Translations under genes and position numbers: made by a program
DNA from: Proteobacteria bacterium UBA4457
GTDB lineage: Bacteria; Pseudomonadota; Gammaproteobacteria; Ga0077536
NCBI GenBank assembly: GCA_002390205.1
Contig: DGOV01000079.1
Location: forward strand, 58,070-103,362
Direction of reading: 5' to 3'
Length of the DNA stretch: 45,293 nucleotides
Shown here: one piece after another, positions 16,958-25,404 of the stretch
Position numbering within the stretch: the stretch's first letter is position 1
How the letters are laid out: each line of letters starts with the position of its first letter
The notes under the pieces: generated by a model
What the model saw: the letters and a program-made list of their open reading frames with translations, nothing else
Database searches by the model: none
Told to the model about the DNA's origin: nothing

Positions 16958-18130
16958 ATTTTATACGGTTTATTAGAGCTCCCTTGGTGGGGCTACGTGC
17001 TGGTTACCTTTGTGTATACCCATTTGACCATCGTATCAGTGACTGTCTATCTGCATCGTAACCAGGCTCATCGGGCGGTGGGCTTACATCCCATAGCCTC
17101 TCATTTTTTCAGATTTTGGCTCTGGCTTACTAGTGGTATGAATACGCGGGAATGGGCTGCGGTGCATAGAAAACACCATATTTCAGTTGAGACGGATGAA
17201 GATCCGCATAGTCCGGTTGTGCATGGAATAAAAAAAGTTGTTTTTACGGGTACGGAGCTCTACAGAGAAGGTGCACACGATCTTGATTTGGTCGCCCAGT
17301 ATGGGTTTGGAACGCCAGAGGATTGGATCGAGAGAAAAGTTTATACGCCACATTCGTGGGTCGGTATGGCTTTTTTGCTGATAATAAATTTTACTTTGTT
17401 TGGGCTACTTGGAATTACTATTTGGGCGATTCAGCTAATGTGGCTTCCTGTGTTTGCTGCTGGCATCATTAATGGTGTAGGACACTGGAAAGGCTATCGC
17501 AATTTCCATACGGCCGATGCGTCTACGAACATTATTCCGTGGGGAATCTTGATTGGAGGAGAGGAGCTGCACAACAACCACCACGCATTTGCAATGTCTG
17601 CTAAGTTCTCAGTTCGCCCTTGGGAGGTTGATCTGGGATGGCTGTATATTAAAGCAATGTCTGTTTTTGGCTTAGCTAAAGTAAATAGTATTTATCCAGA
17701 ACAGCCTAGATTTAATCCTAATAAAGACCAGATTGATATTGATACAACGAAAGTAGTTACGGCCAATCGCCTGCATATCATGGCTGACTTTAGACGTTTG
17801 GTGGTGAAACGGGTATATAAAGAAGAGTTAAAGCTTGCTAGAGGGGAGCTTAGAACTCAATTGAAAGGAATGAAAGGCTTACTTTCTCGAGCAGCAGGGA
17901 ACTTAAACGGCTATGAGTACTCTAAGTTAGAGGCCTCGCTCGACATTAGTAACAGGTTAAAAGTTGTATTTGACCTTCATAAATCTTTAGAGGCTTTGTA
18001 CAAGGAGAGGAGCGCCAGTGCTGAGTCTGTGTTGCTCTTATTGAAAGACTGGTGTGCTAATGCGGAAGAAAGCGGCATTGAGGCACTTGAAGAATTTGCT
18101 GGGCGACTAAAAGGATATACCGTAGCTTAG
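16958..18130 (+). CDS. Membrane fatty acid desaturase (DesA/delta-9 type), probable ATT start
   Basis: Di-iron membrane desaturase that introduces a double bond into acyl chains of phospholipid or acyl-CoA. The three histidine boxes are intact: HRNQAH, HRKHH and HNNHH. Membrane helices surround them, and an alpha-helical tail of about 130 residues follows. Homology to Pseudomonas DesA extends upstream of the first common start codon (GTG 16997): the in-frame LYGLLELPWWGY matches the homologue's MWYNGLLDL region as I remember it. ATT at 16958 lies seven bases after GAGGA and is used here, giving 390 residues; the GTG start gives 377. Function is firm, the start is not. Confidence 0.88.
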   Translation: MLYGLLELPWWGYVLVTFVYTHLTIVSVTVYLHRNQAHRAVGLHPIASHFFRFWLWLTSGMNTREWAAVHRKHHISVETDEDPHSPVVHGIKKVVFTGTELYREGAHDLDLVAQYGFGTPEDWIERKVYTPHSWVGMAFLLIINFTLFGLLGITIWAIQLMWLPVFAAGIINGVGHWKGYRNFHTADASTNIIPWGILIGGEELHNNHHAFAMSAKFSVRPWEVDLGWLYIKAMSVFGLAKVNSIYPEQPRFNPNKDQIDIDTTKVVTANRLHIMADFRRLVVKRVYKEELKLARGELRTQLKGMKGLLSRAAGNLNGYEYSKLEASLDISNRLKVVFDLHKSLEALYKERSASAESVLLLLKDWCANAEESGIEALEEFAGRLKGYTVA

Positions 18131-18160
18131 TAGCAGGTCTTACCAGTCTAGAAGAAAAGA

Positions 18161-18316
18161 TTATTTTATTTTTGCTTCTTTATAGCTCACGTGTTGGCGT
18201 ATGGTGGGATCAAACTTTTTACGCTCTAGCTTTTCAGGATGAGTTCTCTTGTTCTTAGTGGTCGTGTAGTAATGACCTGTTCCCGCAGAAGATACTAATT
18301 TTATTTTTTCTTGCAT
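18161..18316 (-). CDS. rpmG: 50S ribosomal protein L33
   Basis: A 51-residue basic protein with the L33 pattern TGHYYTTTKNKRTHPEKLERKKFDP. It has no cysteines, so it is the zinc-independent form usual in Gammaproteobacteria. It lies 12 bases downstream of rpmB in the standard rpmB-rpmG pair and converges on the desaturase gene with a 30-base gap. Confidence 0.95.
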   Translation of the reverse strand: MQEKIKLVSSAGTGHYYTTTKNKRTHPEKLERKKFDPTIRQHVSYKEAKIK

Positions 18317-18328
18317 TTCCGTTGCTCT

Positions 18329-18565
18329 CTAAATTTTTTCGCCACGCATCCTGAGATCTTTCAGAACACTATCGATTCCGTTTTTGTCAATCACTCTCAG
18401 CCCATTTGCGCTGATTCGGAGCCGGATCCATCGGTTTTCGCTTTCAACCCAAAAGCGATGAAAATGTAAATTTGGTAAAAAGCGTCTACGCGTTCTGTTT
18501 TTCGCTTTAGACACGTTATTACCCGCTACCGGACGTTTTCCAGTTACTTGGCATACGCGAGCCAT
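18329..18565 (-). CDS. rpmB: 50S ribosomal protein L28
   Basis: A 78-residue ribosomal protein beginning MARVCQVTGKRPVAGNNVS and containing RRRFLPNLHFHRFWVES, both diagnostic of bacterial L28. Length is as in E. coli. It is the first gene of the rpmB-rpmG unit, transcribed away from coaBC across a 218-base gap. The radC gene commonly found in that gap in relatives is not present. Confidence 0.97.
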   Translation of the reverse strand: MARVCQVTGKRPVAGNNVSKAKNRTRRRFLPNLHFHRFWVESENRWIRLRISANGLRVIDKNGIDSVLKDLRMRGEKI

Positions 18566-18783
18566 GATAAAATTCCTCTAGTACCCTGAAATTGGCTGGC
18601 AATTCTAACGGTTTTCTTCTCCTGTGCCAACTGCCGCGCCTAATAACCGCTTAAACTGACCGACAAAAGTATAAATAACATAGAAATAAGAATGGGGAGC
18701 AGCTTGGAAAAGAGCAAAACCCGTTGTTTTTATTACATTCGGTGCCATCATATGTACCATATTCGAAATTATTTGGGCTGCAA

Positions 18784-19995
18784 ATGAATAGATTAGAACA
18801 GAAAAACTGTCTTTTGGTTGTTACGGGCAGTATTGCTGCCTATAAAACTCCCGAGCTCGTTCGCAGAATAACAGAGGCTGGTGGTAGCGTGAGAGTTGTT
18901 ATGACGAGCTCTGCGGAGCAGTTTGTAACAGCACTCACGTTACAAGCTGTTTCAGGCTTTGAAGTTCGATCAGACATGTTCGATGCTAAGGCAGAAGCCG
19001 CGATGGGGCACATTGAGCTAGCCAGATGGGCCGATGCTATCGTAGTGGCGCCAGCGACCGCTGACTATATTGCTAAACTTAGAACAGGCCATGCTAATGA
19101 TTTGGGAAGCGCGATATGTTTAGCGTCAGATGCCCCAGTATTAATAGCTCCCGCGATGAATCAAAAAATGTGGACTGATCCATCAGTAGACGAGAATCTG
19201 GAGGTTCTAAAGTCCAGAGGTATGTCGGTGATTGGCCCTGGTAGCGGCAGTCAAGCTTGTGGGGATATTGGGTTAGGTCGGCTAGTTGAGGCCGAAGTAA
19301 TAGTTTCAGCGGTGAGCGCGTTGTTTGAACGGGGCCTATTAGCTGGTTTAGAAGTTATGGTGACTGCAGGACCCACTAGGGAGCACATTGATCCAGTTAG
19401 GTATATTACCAACCATAGCTCTGGCAAGATGGGTTTTGCGTTAGCTCGTGCAGCGACGGAAGCCGGAGCTCGCGTTGTGCTGGTCAGTGGACCAACAACG
19501 CTTGATCCCCTGCCAGGAATAAAAACAATAAATGTGGTGTCTTCTGGAGAAATGAGAGATGCTGTCTCCTCCCACATAAAGTCAGCCGACATCTTCATAG
19601 CTACAGCTGCTGTAGCTGATTATCGCCCGGAAAAAAATGCTCTAAGTAAAGTTAAGCGCGGCACTGATGTTCTGAATATGCGCTTGGTACCCAATGTTGA
19701 TATTTTGGCCGAAGTTGCCACTTTAAATGATGCTCCTTTTACAGTTGGTTTCGCTGCTGAAACAGAAAAACTAGAACTTTTTGCAGCTGAAAAATTAAAA
19801 CGAAAAAAAATAGATATGATTGCTGCGAATTTAGTAGGGGAACCTGGAACAGGTTTTGATTCTGATGATAATGAGTTGACAGTTTTTTGGGATAAAGGTG
19901 GTAAAAAGCTTGAGCGCCAGTCAAAGCAGAAGCTCGCTCGGGAGTTAGTTAAGCTAGTGGCCATTCGATACGATTTGCTCGCGAGTTCAAGGTAA
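18784..19995 (+). CDS. coaBC: Bifunctional phosphopantothenoylcysteine decarboxylase/phosphopantothenate-cysteine ligase
   Basis: Two steps of coenzyme A synthesis in one protein: the FMN-dependent CoaC domain (about 1-185) and the CTP-using CoaB domain (about 190-403). CoaC motifs are VVTGSIAAYKTPELV, the APATADYIAKLRTG flavin region, PAMNQKMW, and the active-site cysteine in SQACGDIGLGRL. CoaB has TAGPTREHIDPVRYITNHSSG. ATG 18784 is preferred: homologues begin a few residues before the first beta strand, and the frame open from 18724 adds 20 unlike residues. dut and algC, which follow coaBC in Pseudomonas, are absent. Confidence 0.95.
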   Translation: MNRLEQKNCLLVVTGSIAAYKTPELVRRITEAGGSVRVVMTSSAEQFVTALTLQAVSGFEVRSDMFDAKAEAAMGHIELARWADAIVVAPATADYIAKLRTGHANDLGSAICLASDAPVLIAPAMNQKMWTDPSVDENLEVLKSRGMSVIGPGSGSQACGDIGLGRLVEAEVIVSAVSALFERGLLAGLEVMVTAGPTREHIDPVRYITNHSSGKMGFALARAATEAGARVVLVSGPTTLDPLPGIKTINVVSSGEMRDAVSSHIKSADIFIATAAVADYRPEKNALSKVKRGTDVLNMRLVPNVDILAEVATLNDAPFTVGFAAETEKLELFAAEKLKRKKIDMIAANLVGEPGTGFDSDDNELTVFWDKGGKKLERQSKQKLARELVKLVAIRYDLLASSR

Positions 19996-20086
19996 AGCAT
20001 TTTAATTGGGGTGGACAATCGTATTGCAATCCCTTTAAATAGTAGCAAGTACTTACTTATATAAAATAATCTGGCAGGTTTGATCT

Positions 20087-20944
20087 ATGGGCGATAGAAA
20101 TGTTCACTTGGTAGCAGATATATTGACAGCTGCCCTTCCTTATATTCAGCGTTACCAAGGCAAAACGATTGTCATTAAATATGGTGGTAACGCTATGCTG
20201 GACGACCAGCTTAAATCTAGCTTTGCTAGGGATTTGGTGCTTATGAATCTTGTAGGCATTAAACCCATTATAGTACATGGTGGGGGCCCCCAAATTGGAG
20301 AGTTGCTCAGTCGCGTCGGGAAAGAATCCCACTTTATTGATGGTATGCGAGTTACTGATGATGAGACTATGGACATTGTAGAGATGGTTCTAGGAGGCTC
20401 TGTGAATAAGGAGATCGTCAGCCGTTTGAATAGTCATGGAGGTAAAGCTATAGGGCTTACCGGTAAAGACGCGTCTTTAATTAAAGCTGAGAAATTGCTA
20501 ACTGAAAGCAATAAAGATTTAGGACATGTCGGTAAAGTAGCAGCTATTAATAGCGAGGTTCTGAGATTTTTATCGGACAACAACTACATTCCAGTTATTG
20601 CACCGATTGGCGTTGGCGAAGACGGAACATCCTACAACATAAACGCTGATTTAGTGGCAAGCCGTGTTGCCGAGATTATGCAGGCAGAAAAACTAATATT
20701 TTTAACTAATACGATTGGTCTTCTTGATAAGGCTGGCATGCTGCTGACCGGCTTGAATGCGGAGTTTGTAGATAAGCTGATTAAAGACGGAACTATAAGT
20801 GGAGGAATGCTTCCTAAGATATCTAGCGCACTGGAGGCTGTCGCCGCTGGCGTAAATAGAGTTCATATTATAGATGGGCGTGTAGATCATGCCTTGTTGT
20901 TGGAGTTATTTACGGACGAGGGTGTAGGGACGTTAATCGAATGA
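20087..20944 (+). CDS. argB: Acetylglutamate kinase
   Basis: Phosphorylates N-acetylglutamate in arginine synthesis. 285 residues of the amino-acid kinase family: the phosphate loop VIKYGGNAM, the second glycine loop VHGGGPQIGELL, GLTGKDA, and the C-terminal DGTISGGMLPKI motif are visible. An N-terminal helix of about 25 residues precedes the first strand, as in the arginine-sensitive hexameric enzymes, so feedback inhibition by arginine is likely. It overlaps slmA by four bases. Confidence 0.96.
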   Translation: MGDRNVHLVADILTAALPYIQRYQGKTIVIKYGGNAMLDDQLKSSFARDLVLMNLVGIKPIIVHGGGPQIGELLSRVGKESHFIDGMRVTDDETMDIVEMVLGGSVNKEIVSRLNSHGGKAIGLTGKDASLIKAEKLLTESNKDLGHVGKVAAINSEVLRFLSDNNYIPVIAPIGVGEDGTSYNINADLVASRVAEIMQAEKLIFLTNTIGLLDKAGMLLTGLNAEFVDKLIKDGTISGGMLPKISSALEAVAAGVNRVHIIDGRVDHALLLELFTDEGVGTLIE

Positions 20945-21534
20945 GTAATAAAAATAATCGGCGACAGCAAATTCTGGAAACTTTAGCATCAGAGCTGCAA
21001 ATGAAGTCTGGTGCACGAATTACTACGGCTGGTTTAGCAGCAGCAGTTGGCGTTTCTGAAGCTGCACTTTATCGACATTTCGCGAGTAAGGCTCAGATGT
21101 TTGAGGCTCTGATAGAATTCGCTGAGGATGCGATATTTAATCTATTTGCTCAAATAATAAGAGTTGAGAAAAAACCGGAAGATCGGTGCTATCAACTGGT
21201 TTCGGTTTTATTGCGGTTTGCGGAGCGAAACCCTGGAATAGTACGAGTGCTAGTAGGAGATATTTTAGTGGGTGAAGACGAGCGACTGCGGATGAGGGCG
21301 ACAAGGTTTTTTGATCGAATTGAAACCCAATTTAAGCAAGTTTTGCGAGAAAGAAATTTAACTGAAGTCGGTGAAGTTGGCCAAGAGGAAATCGCAAATG
21401 GCGCCCAATTGCTACTAAGTATTGTTCTTGGGCGGTTTGGACGGTTTGTTAGCGATAACTTCAAGCAGTCTCCTGCTATCAATTGGCCACTTCAATGGGA
21501 GATGTTGAACAAAGGGTTGTTTGGACGGAGTTAA
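20941..21534 (+). CDS. slmA: Nucleoid occlusion factor SlmA (TetR family)
   Basis: DNA-binding protein that prevents FtsZ ring assembly over the nucleoid. 197 residues with an N-terminal TetR helix-turn-helix (ITTAGLAAAVGVSEAALYRHFASKAQMFEAL, about residues 27-57, quoted in part) and an all-helical dimerisation domain. Size and the argB/pyrE neighbourhood fit SlmA rather than a metabolic repressor. It starts inside the argB stop (ATGA) and converges on pyrE with an 18-base gap. Confidence 0.87.
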   Translation: MSNKNNRRQQILETLASELQMKSGARITTAGLAAAVGVSEAALYRHFASKAQMFEALIEFAEDAIFNLFAQIIRVEKKPEDRCYQLVSVLLRFAERNPGIVRVLVGDILVGEDERLRMRATRFFDRIETQFKQVLRERNLTEVGEVGQEEIANGAQLLLSIVLGRFGRFVSDNFKQSPAINWPLQWEMLNKGLFGRS

Positions 21535-21552
21535 GTTTTTCAGTGGCGCAAG

Positions 21553-22200
21553 CTAAATAGTTGTTCCATACTCGGAGCTATATTTTCTAATTGCGTCTAT
21601 TTGTGCCGAAAAACCACCTATATTTCCTATATATTCTACGATATCGCCTAAATCAATGATACTTAAAACTTGCGCGTCATGCGCCGCTTCAACTTCCTGT
21701 ATCGCTGATAGTACGCCATGACCACGTTCTTGCCGGTCTAGTGCGATTACCACCCCGACTAGGCTTGCTTGGTTTACTCTTATAAGGGTATGAGACTCAT
21801 TGACCGATGTTCCCGCCGAAATCACGTCGTCAACTATGAGTATTTTACCTTTAAGTGGCGCACCAAGAGTTTTGCCGCCTTCCCCATGATCTTTTTCTTC
21901 TTTACGATTGAAGCCGACCGGCACGTCGATATTGTGTTTTACTTGGAGTGCGACTGCGATTGATGTGCCGAGGGGGATCCCTTTATATGCAGGCCCAAAA
22001 ATCATGTCGAAATCTATATTAGATGTCACAATCGTGTCGGCATACGCTTTTGCAAGCTCCCAGATAGATGACCCTGAATTAAATGCACCAGTATTGAAAA
22101 AATAAGGGCTCACTCGTCCAGATTTTAAAGTGTATTTTCCAAATTTTAGCGCTCCATTTTCTAGCGAAAATTTGATAAAGCGTTCCTGATATTTATGCAT
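21553..22200 (-). CDS. pyrE: Orotate phosphoribosyltransferase
   Basis: Makes orotidine monophosphate from orotate and PRPP in pyrimidine synthesis. 215 residues, typical for the proteobacterial enzyme. The N-terminal FGKYTLKSGRVSPYFFNTG orotate-binding segment, the flexible loop (NRKEEKDHGEGG) and the PRPP motif ILIVDDVISAGTSV are all present. It diverges from xthA with an 83-base gap. Other pyrimidine genes are at 28745-32463, but not in the same unit. Confidence 0.97.
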   Translation of the reverse strand: MHKYQERFIKFSLENGALKFGKYTLKSGRVSPYFFNTGAFNSGSSIWELAKAYADTIVTSNIDFDMIFGPAYKGIPLGTSIAVALQVKHNIDVPVGFNRKEEKDHGEGGKTLGAPLKGKILIVDDVISAGTSVNESHTLIRVNQASLVGVVIALDRQERGHGVLSAIQEVEAAHDAQVLSIIDLGDIVEYIGNIGGFSAQIDAIRKYSSEYGTTI

Positions 22201-22283
22201 ATTACCTTGCTGCGTTTAAATTTTTTGATTTAGAGATGATATTATTATCTTATGGTTAGAGAAGTAAGGAAAGAGTCTAGATC

Positions 22284-23066
22284 ATGAGAATAATCAGCGT
22301 GAACTTAAATGGGATCAGGGCTGCTCATAGAAAAGGCTTTTATGTTTGGCTGGCTCGACAAAAAGCTGATGTGGTTTGTATTCAAGAAACTAAAGCTCAG
22401 TTAGCTCAGCTGACTGAGGAAGTAGCCTCCCCTGGCTCATGGCATACTTTTTATTGTGATGCCGAGAAAAAAGGGTACAGCGGGGTCGCTATATTTTCTA
22501 AGCAGAAGCCAGATAAAGTAACTTTCGGGCTTGGAACGTCGGAATTTGATAAAGAGGGTCGTTATATTCAGGCAGATTATGGGAAGCTTTCTGTTATTTC
22601 AGTCTACTTCCCTTCGGGATCTTCAGGTGACCTAAGACAGCAGGCAAAATTTAGATTTCTCAAGGTGTTTGAAGAACGGTTGAAAGCTTTTCAGGGCAAT
22701 GGGCGCTCTTATGTTTTTTCTGGAGATTGGAATATCGCGCACAGAGAAATTGACCTGCGGAACTGGAAAGGTAATAGGAAAAATTCAGGATTTTTACCTG
22801 AAGAACGAGCGTGGATGGACATGGTGTTTGAGCGCTATCGTTATGTGGATAGTTTTCGTAGTTTAGATGTTAGGCCAGATCAATATACGTGGTGGTCTAA
22901 CCGAGGGAATTCCTGGGAGAATAATGTAGGTTGGCGTATAGATTATCAGATCGTCAGTCCTAGTCTCGAGCCATTACTTCGAAAGGCCAGAATCTATAAA
23001 GATAAGCGCTTTTCTGACCACGCTCCTCTAATCGTTGACTATGCGAAAGAGCTATCTGACTTCTGA
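22284..23066 (+). CDS. Exodeoxyribonuclease III family protein, catalytic residues intact
   Basis: Apurinic/apyrimidinic endonuclease and 3' exonuclease of base-excision repair. 260 residues of the exonuclease-endonuclease-phosphatase fold. The metal ligand Glu35 (CIQETKAQ), Tyr108 (SVYFPSG), Asp148 and Asn150 (SGDWNIAH) and the Asp245-His246 pair (SDHAP) are all present. The position beside pyrE is where Pseudomonas carries crc, a catalytically dead relative that regulates translation with Hfq. The intact active site argues for a true nuclease (xthA-like) here. Its 3' end overlaps metW by 28 bases. Confidence 0.9.
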   Translation: MRIISVNLNGIRAAHRKGFYVWLARQKADVVCIQETKAQLAQLTEEVASPGSWHTFYCDAEKKGYSGVAIFSKQKPDKVTFGLGTSEFDKEGRYIQADYGKLSVISVYFPSGSSGDLRQQAKFRFLKVFEERLKAFQGNGRSYVFSGDWNIAHREIDLRNWKGNRKNSGFLPEERAWMDMVFERYRYVDSFRSLDVRPDQYTWWSNRGNSWENNVGWRIDYQIVSPSLEPLLRKARIYKDKRFSDHAPLIVDYAKELSDF

Positions 23067-23677
23067 CTATCAAGGGGCTGGTTCAGTCTATAAATTGCAA
23101 TTTCTGCTAATAGATTTGGAAGCAATTGCATGCCAATGACTTGATTATGATGTGTGTCGAGGAATGTCCTTGATTTGATATCGATATTTTTCTCTCCGCA
23201 GAGATTGTTAAAATCACGTACCGTACACATATGGATGTTCGGAGTGCTATACCAAGTGTTGGGAAGGTGAGTAGTTACAGGCATTTTCCCCATCAAAAAT
23301 TGTAATCTACACTTCCAATGGCCCATATTAGGAAAAGTAACTATGACTTCTTTTCCTATCCTTAACATCTCATCAATTACCTCATAAGGTTTGTTGATGG
23401 CCTGAATGGTCTGACTCATTACAACGTAATCAAAAGAATCGTTTTCAAAGTCATGAAGTCCATTATCTAGATTTGTCTGAAGGACATTCACCGAATTTTT
23501 AATACATGCCTCTATATTGGCGGGATCAATTTCTATTCCATAGCCGGAGACTTGCTTTTCTGTTCTCAGCGCGGCTAGGAATGAGCCGTCGCCACAACCT
23601 AGGTCAAGTACGCGCGAGCCTTTCTTTATCCAATTAGCGACAAGAATATGTTCTCGTCGAAGATTTTTTATCAGCAT
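23039..23677 (-). CDS. metW: MetW, SAM-dependent methyltransferase-fold protein of methionine synthesis
   Basis: A 212-residue protein with the SAM-binding motif VLDLGCGDGSFL, then YGIEIDPANIEAC and the family stretch VTFPNMGHWKCRLQFLMGKM followed by PVTTHLPNTWYSTPNIH. MetW is the standard partner of MetX and is needed for, or enhances, homoserine acyltransferase activity in several Proteobacteria. It lies six bases downstream of metX. Its 3' end overlaps the convergent exonuclease gene. Confidence 0.94.
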   Translation of the reverse strand: MLIKNLRREHILVANWIKKGSRVLDLGCGDGSFLAALRTEKQVSGYGIEIDPANIEACIKNSVNVLQTNLDNGLHDFENDSFDYVVMSQTIQAINKPYEVIDEMLRIGKEVIVTFPNMGHWKCRLQFLMGKMPVTTHLPNTWYSTPNIHMCTVRDFNNLCGEKNIDIKSRTFLDTHHNQVIGMQLLPNLLAEIAIYRLNQPLDSQKSDSSFA

Positions 23678-23683
23678 AATTAT

Positions 23684-24814
23684 TTAAATCTTTCCAAGAT
23701 AGGCGTGGAGTAGGCGATGATAGTCTGGGATTGGCAAAAGAAACGAATCATGGCCAAATTCAGATTTTATTTCCGAATATGTCACATCTTTTTCACAATC
23801 AGTTAATGCGCGAACTATTTCTTGTGATCGAGAAGGAGCGAAGCGCCAATCACTGGAGAACGAAATGACTAAAAATTTTGCAGATGTTTGTGCAAGAGTT
23901 AGCTTCAAATCATTGTTGTTGTTTTGCGCTGGATCGAAATAATCAAGTGAACGAGTCATCAACAAATAAGTATTGGCATCAAATCGCTCTACAAAGGATT
24001 CAGCCTGATACCTTAAGTAGGATTCGATTTCAAATTCCACGTTAAACCCGAAGCGCGCGTTATTTTCCAGCCGTTCCCTCCCAAATCGGGCGTGCAATCC
24101 ACCATCAGATAAATATGTGACGTGCCCGATCATCCGGGCGAGTTTTAGGCCATGAGACGGCACAATACTGTACTCAGTGTATCGTCCTTCATGAAAGTCC
24201 TTGTCAGCCATGATCGCTTGCCTAGATATTTCGTTAAAAGCGATATTTTGTGTCGATAGTTTCGGAGCTGCTGCTATCACAATCGCGTGGCAGACTCTTT
24301 TAGGATAATCTATAGACCATTGTAGTGCTTGCATTCCACCTAAGCTGCCACCCATAACGGCTGCCCATACCTCTATTTCAAGTTTGTCGGCTAGGCGCGC
24401 CTGACTCTCGACCCAGTCACGTACCGTTACTATCGGAAAATCTGGTCCATATGAGCGGCCGGACAACGGGTTATGTGATAGCGGGCCAGTAGATCCTCCG
24501 CAGCCACCTAGGTTGTTGGGACAAACTACGAAAAATTTATTGGTATCGACCGGCTTCCCTGGGCCGATGCAGTTATCCCACCAGCCTGGCTTTTTGTCTT
24601 TTAAATCGTAGTATCCCGCTGCATGATGGTCGCCAGACAAAGCGTGGCAAATGAGGATTGCATTAGTCTTGTCTTGGTTTAATGTACCGTAGGTTTCATA
24701 GCACATATCATAGCTTTCTAGTGTTACCCCACTATCTAGCAAAAGCGGTTGGTCGAAACCTAGAGTTTTAGGATTCACTATGCCGATACTTTTTTCTGCC
24801 TGATTTGTATTCAT
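23684..24814 (-). CDS. metX: Homoserine O-acyltransferase MetX
   Basis: Alpha/beta-hydrolase that acylates homoserine, the first committed step of methionine synthesis. 376 residues. The nucleophile elbow GGSLGGMQALQW holds Ser157, and the catalytic histidine is in FGHDSFLLP (His355). The oxyanion region ICHALSGDHHAAG is typical. In Pseudomonas-type metX-metW pairs the acyl donor is usually succinyl-CoA (MetXS) rather than acetyl-CoA; sequence alone does not settle this here. Two bases separate it from yggT. Confidence 0.94.
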   Translation of the reverse strand: MNTNQAEKSIGIVNPKTLGFDQPLLLDSGVTLESYDMCYETYGTLNQDKTNAILICHALSGDHHAAGYYDLKDKKPGWWDNCIGPGKPVDTNKFFVVCPNNLGGCGGSTGPLSHNPLSGRSYGPDFPIVTVRDWVESQARLADKLEIEVWAAVMGGSLGGMQALQWSIDYPKRVCHAIVIAAAPKLSTQNIAFNEISRQAIMADKDFHEGRYTEYSIVPSHGLKLARMIGHVTYLSDGGLHARFGRERLENNARFGFNVEFEIESYLRYQAESFVERFDANTYLLMTRSLDYFDPAQNNNNDLKLTLAQTSAKFLVISFSSDWRFAPSRSQEIVRALTDCEKDVTYSEIKSEFGHDSFLLPIPDYHRLLHAYLGKI

Positions 24815-24816
24815 GA

Positions 24817-25398
24817 CTAAAAAAGAAGCATTTTCCCTGCATCATGTAGGGGATTCACTATCAACATAAGTGTTAGCTGAAGAGCTACTAGCGCAATAAT
24901 AGGGGAAAAATCGACTCCCGGTGTTGCGGGTAAAACTGTTCGGGCTTTAGAGAGTATCGGCGCGGTTATTGCTTGCAATACGCTAACAATTGGATTACGA
25001 GGGTCAGGTGCTATCCAGCTTAAAAAGGCCTGAATAATAATAGACCAAGTAAAAATACGAACGAATTCGCCTAATGCAGAGCCGAGGGATAGAACGATTA
25101 AGCCCAATAAACTAGGGTTTATTGAGCTTTTCAGTTTTAGTGTAACCCAGACAGCAATAATTTCGAAAACAATCACCATTAATAAGGAAGCGCTATCGAT
25201 TCTTTTGAAGCGAGGCAAGAATGCTCTTACAGGTTTTAGGACGGGATTGGTAATAGAGTGTATCGCCTTGCAGATAGGGTTGTAAAAATCAGCTTCCACC
25301 AACTCTAGAACAAGCCGGATCATTATGATGAAACCATATGATCCTAGAACGACGTTGGCTAAGTATATCGTTGCGTCCGAGAAATAATTGTTTTCCAT
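24817..25398 (-). CDS. YggT family membrane protein
   Basis: 193 residues made of two YggT repeats, each a pair of helices with the conserved core (ICKAIHSITNPVLKPVRAFLP in the first; IVSVLQAITAPILSKAR in the second). YggT-family proteins are inner-membrane proteins, related to a thylakoid protein family, with roles suggested in osmotic tolerance and membrane-protein assembly. The proC-yggT adjacency is widely conserved. It starts six bases after proC. Confidence 0.92.
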   Translation of the reverse strand: MENNYFSDATIYLANVVLGSYGFIIMIRLVLELVEADFYNPICKAIHSITNPVLKPVRAFLPRFKRIDSASLLMVIVFEIIAVWVTLKLKSSINPSLLGLIVLSLGSALGEFVRIFTWSIIIQAFLSWIAPDPRNPIVSVLQAITAPILSKARTVLPATPGVDFSPIIALVALQLTLMLIVNPLHDAGKMLLF

Positions 25399-25404
25399 AG
25401 AAGG

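Noticed and set aside
18724..18783. Upstream extension of coaBC by 20 residues
   Set aside because: The extra residues do not resemble CoaC N-termini; ATG 18784 gives the usual start just before the flavin-binding strand.
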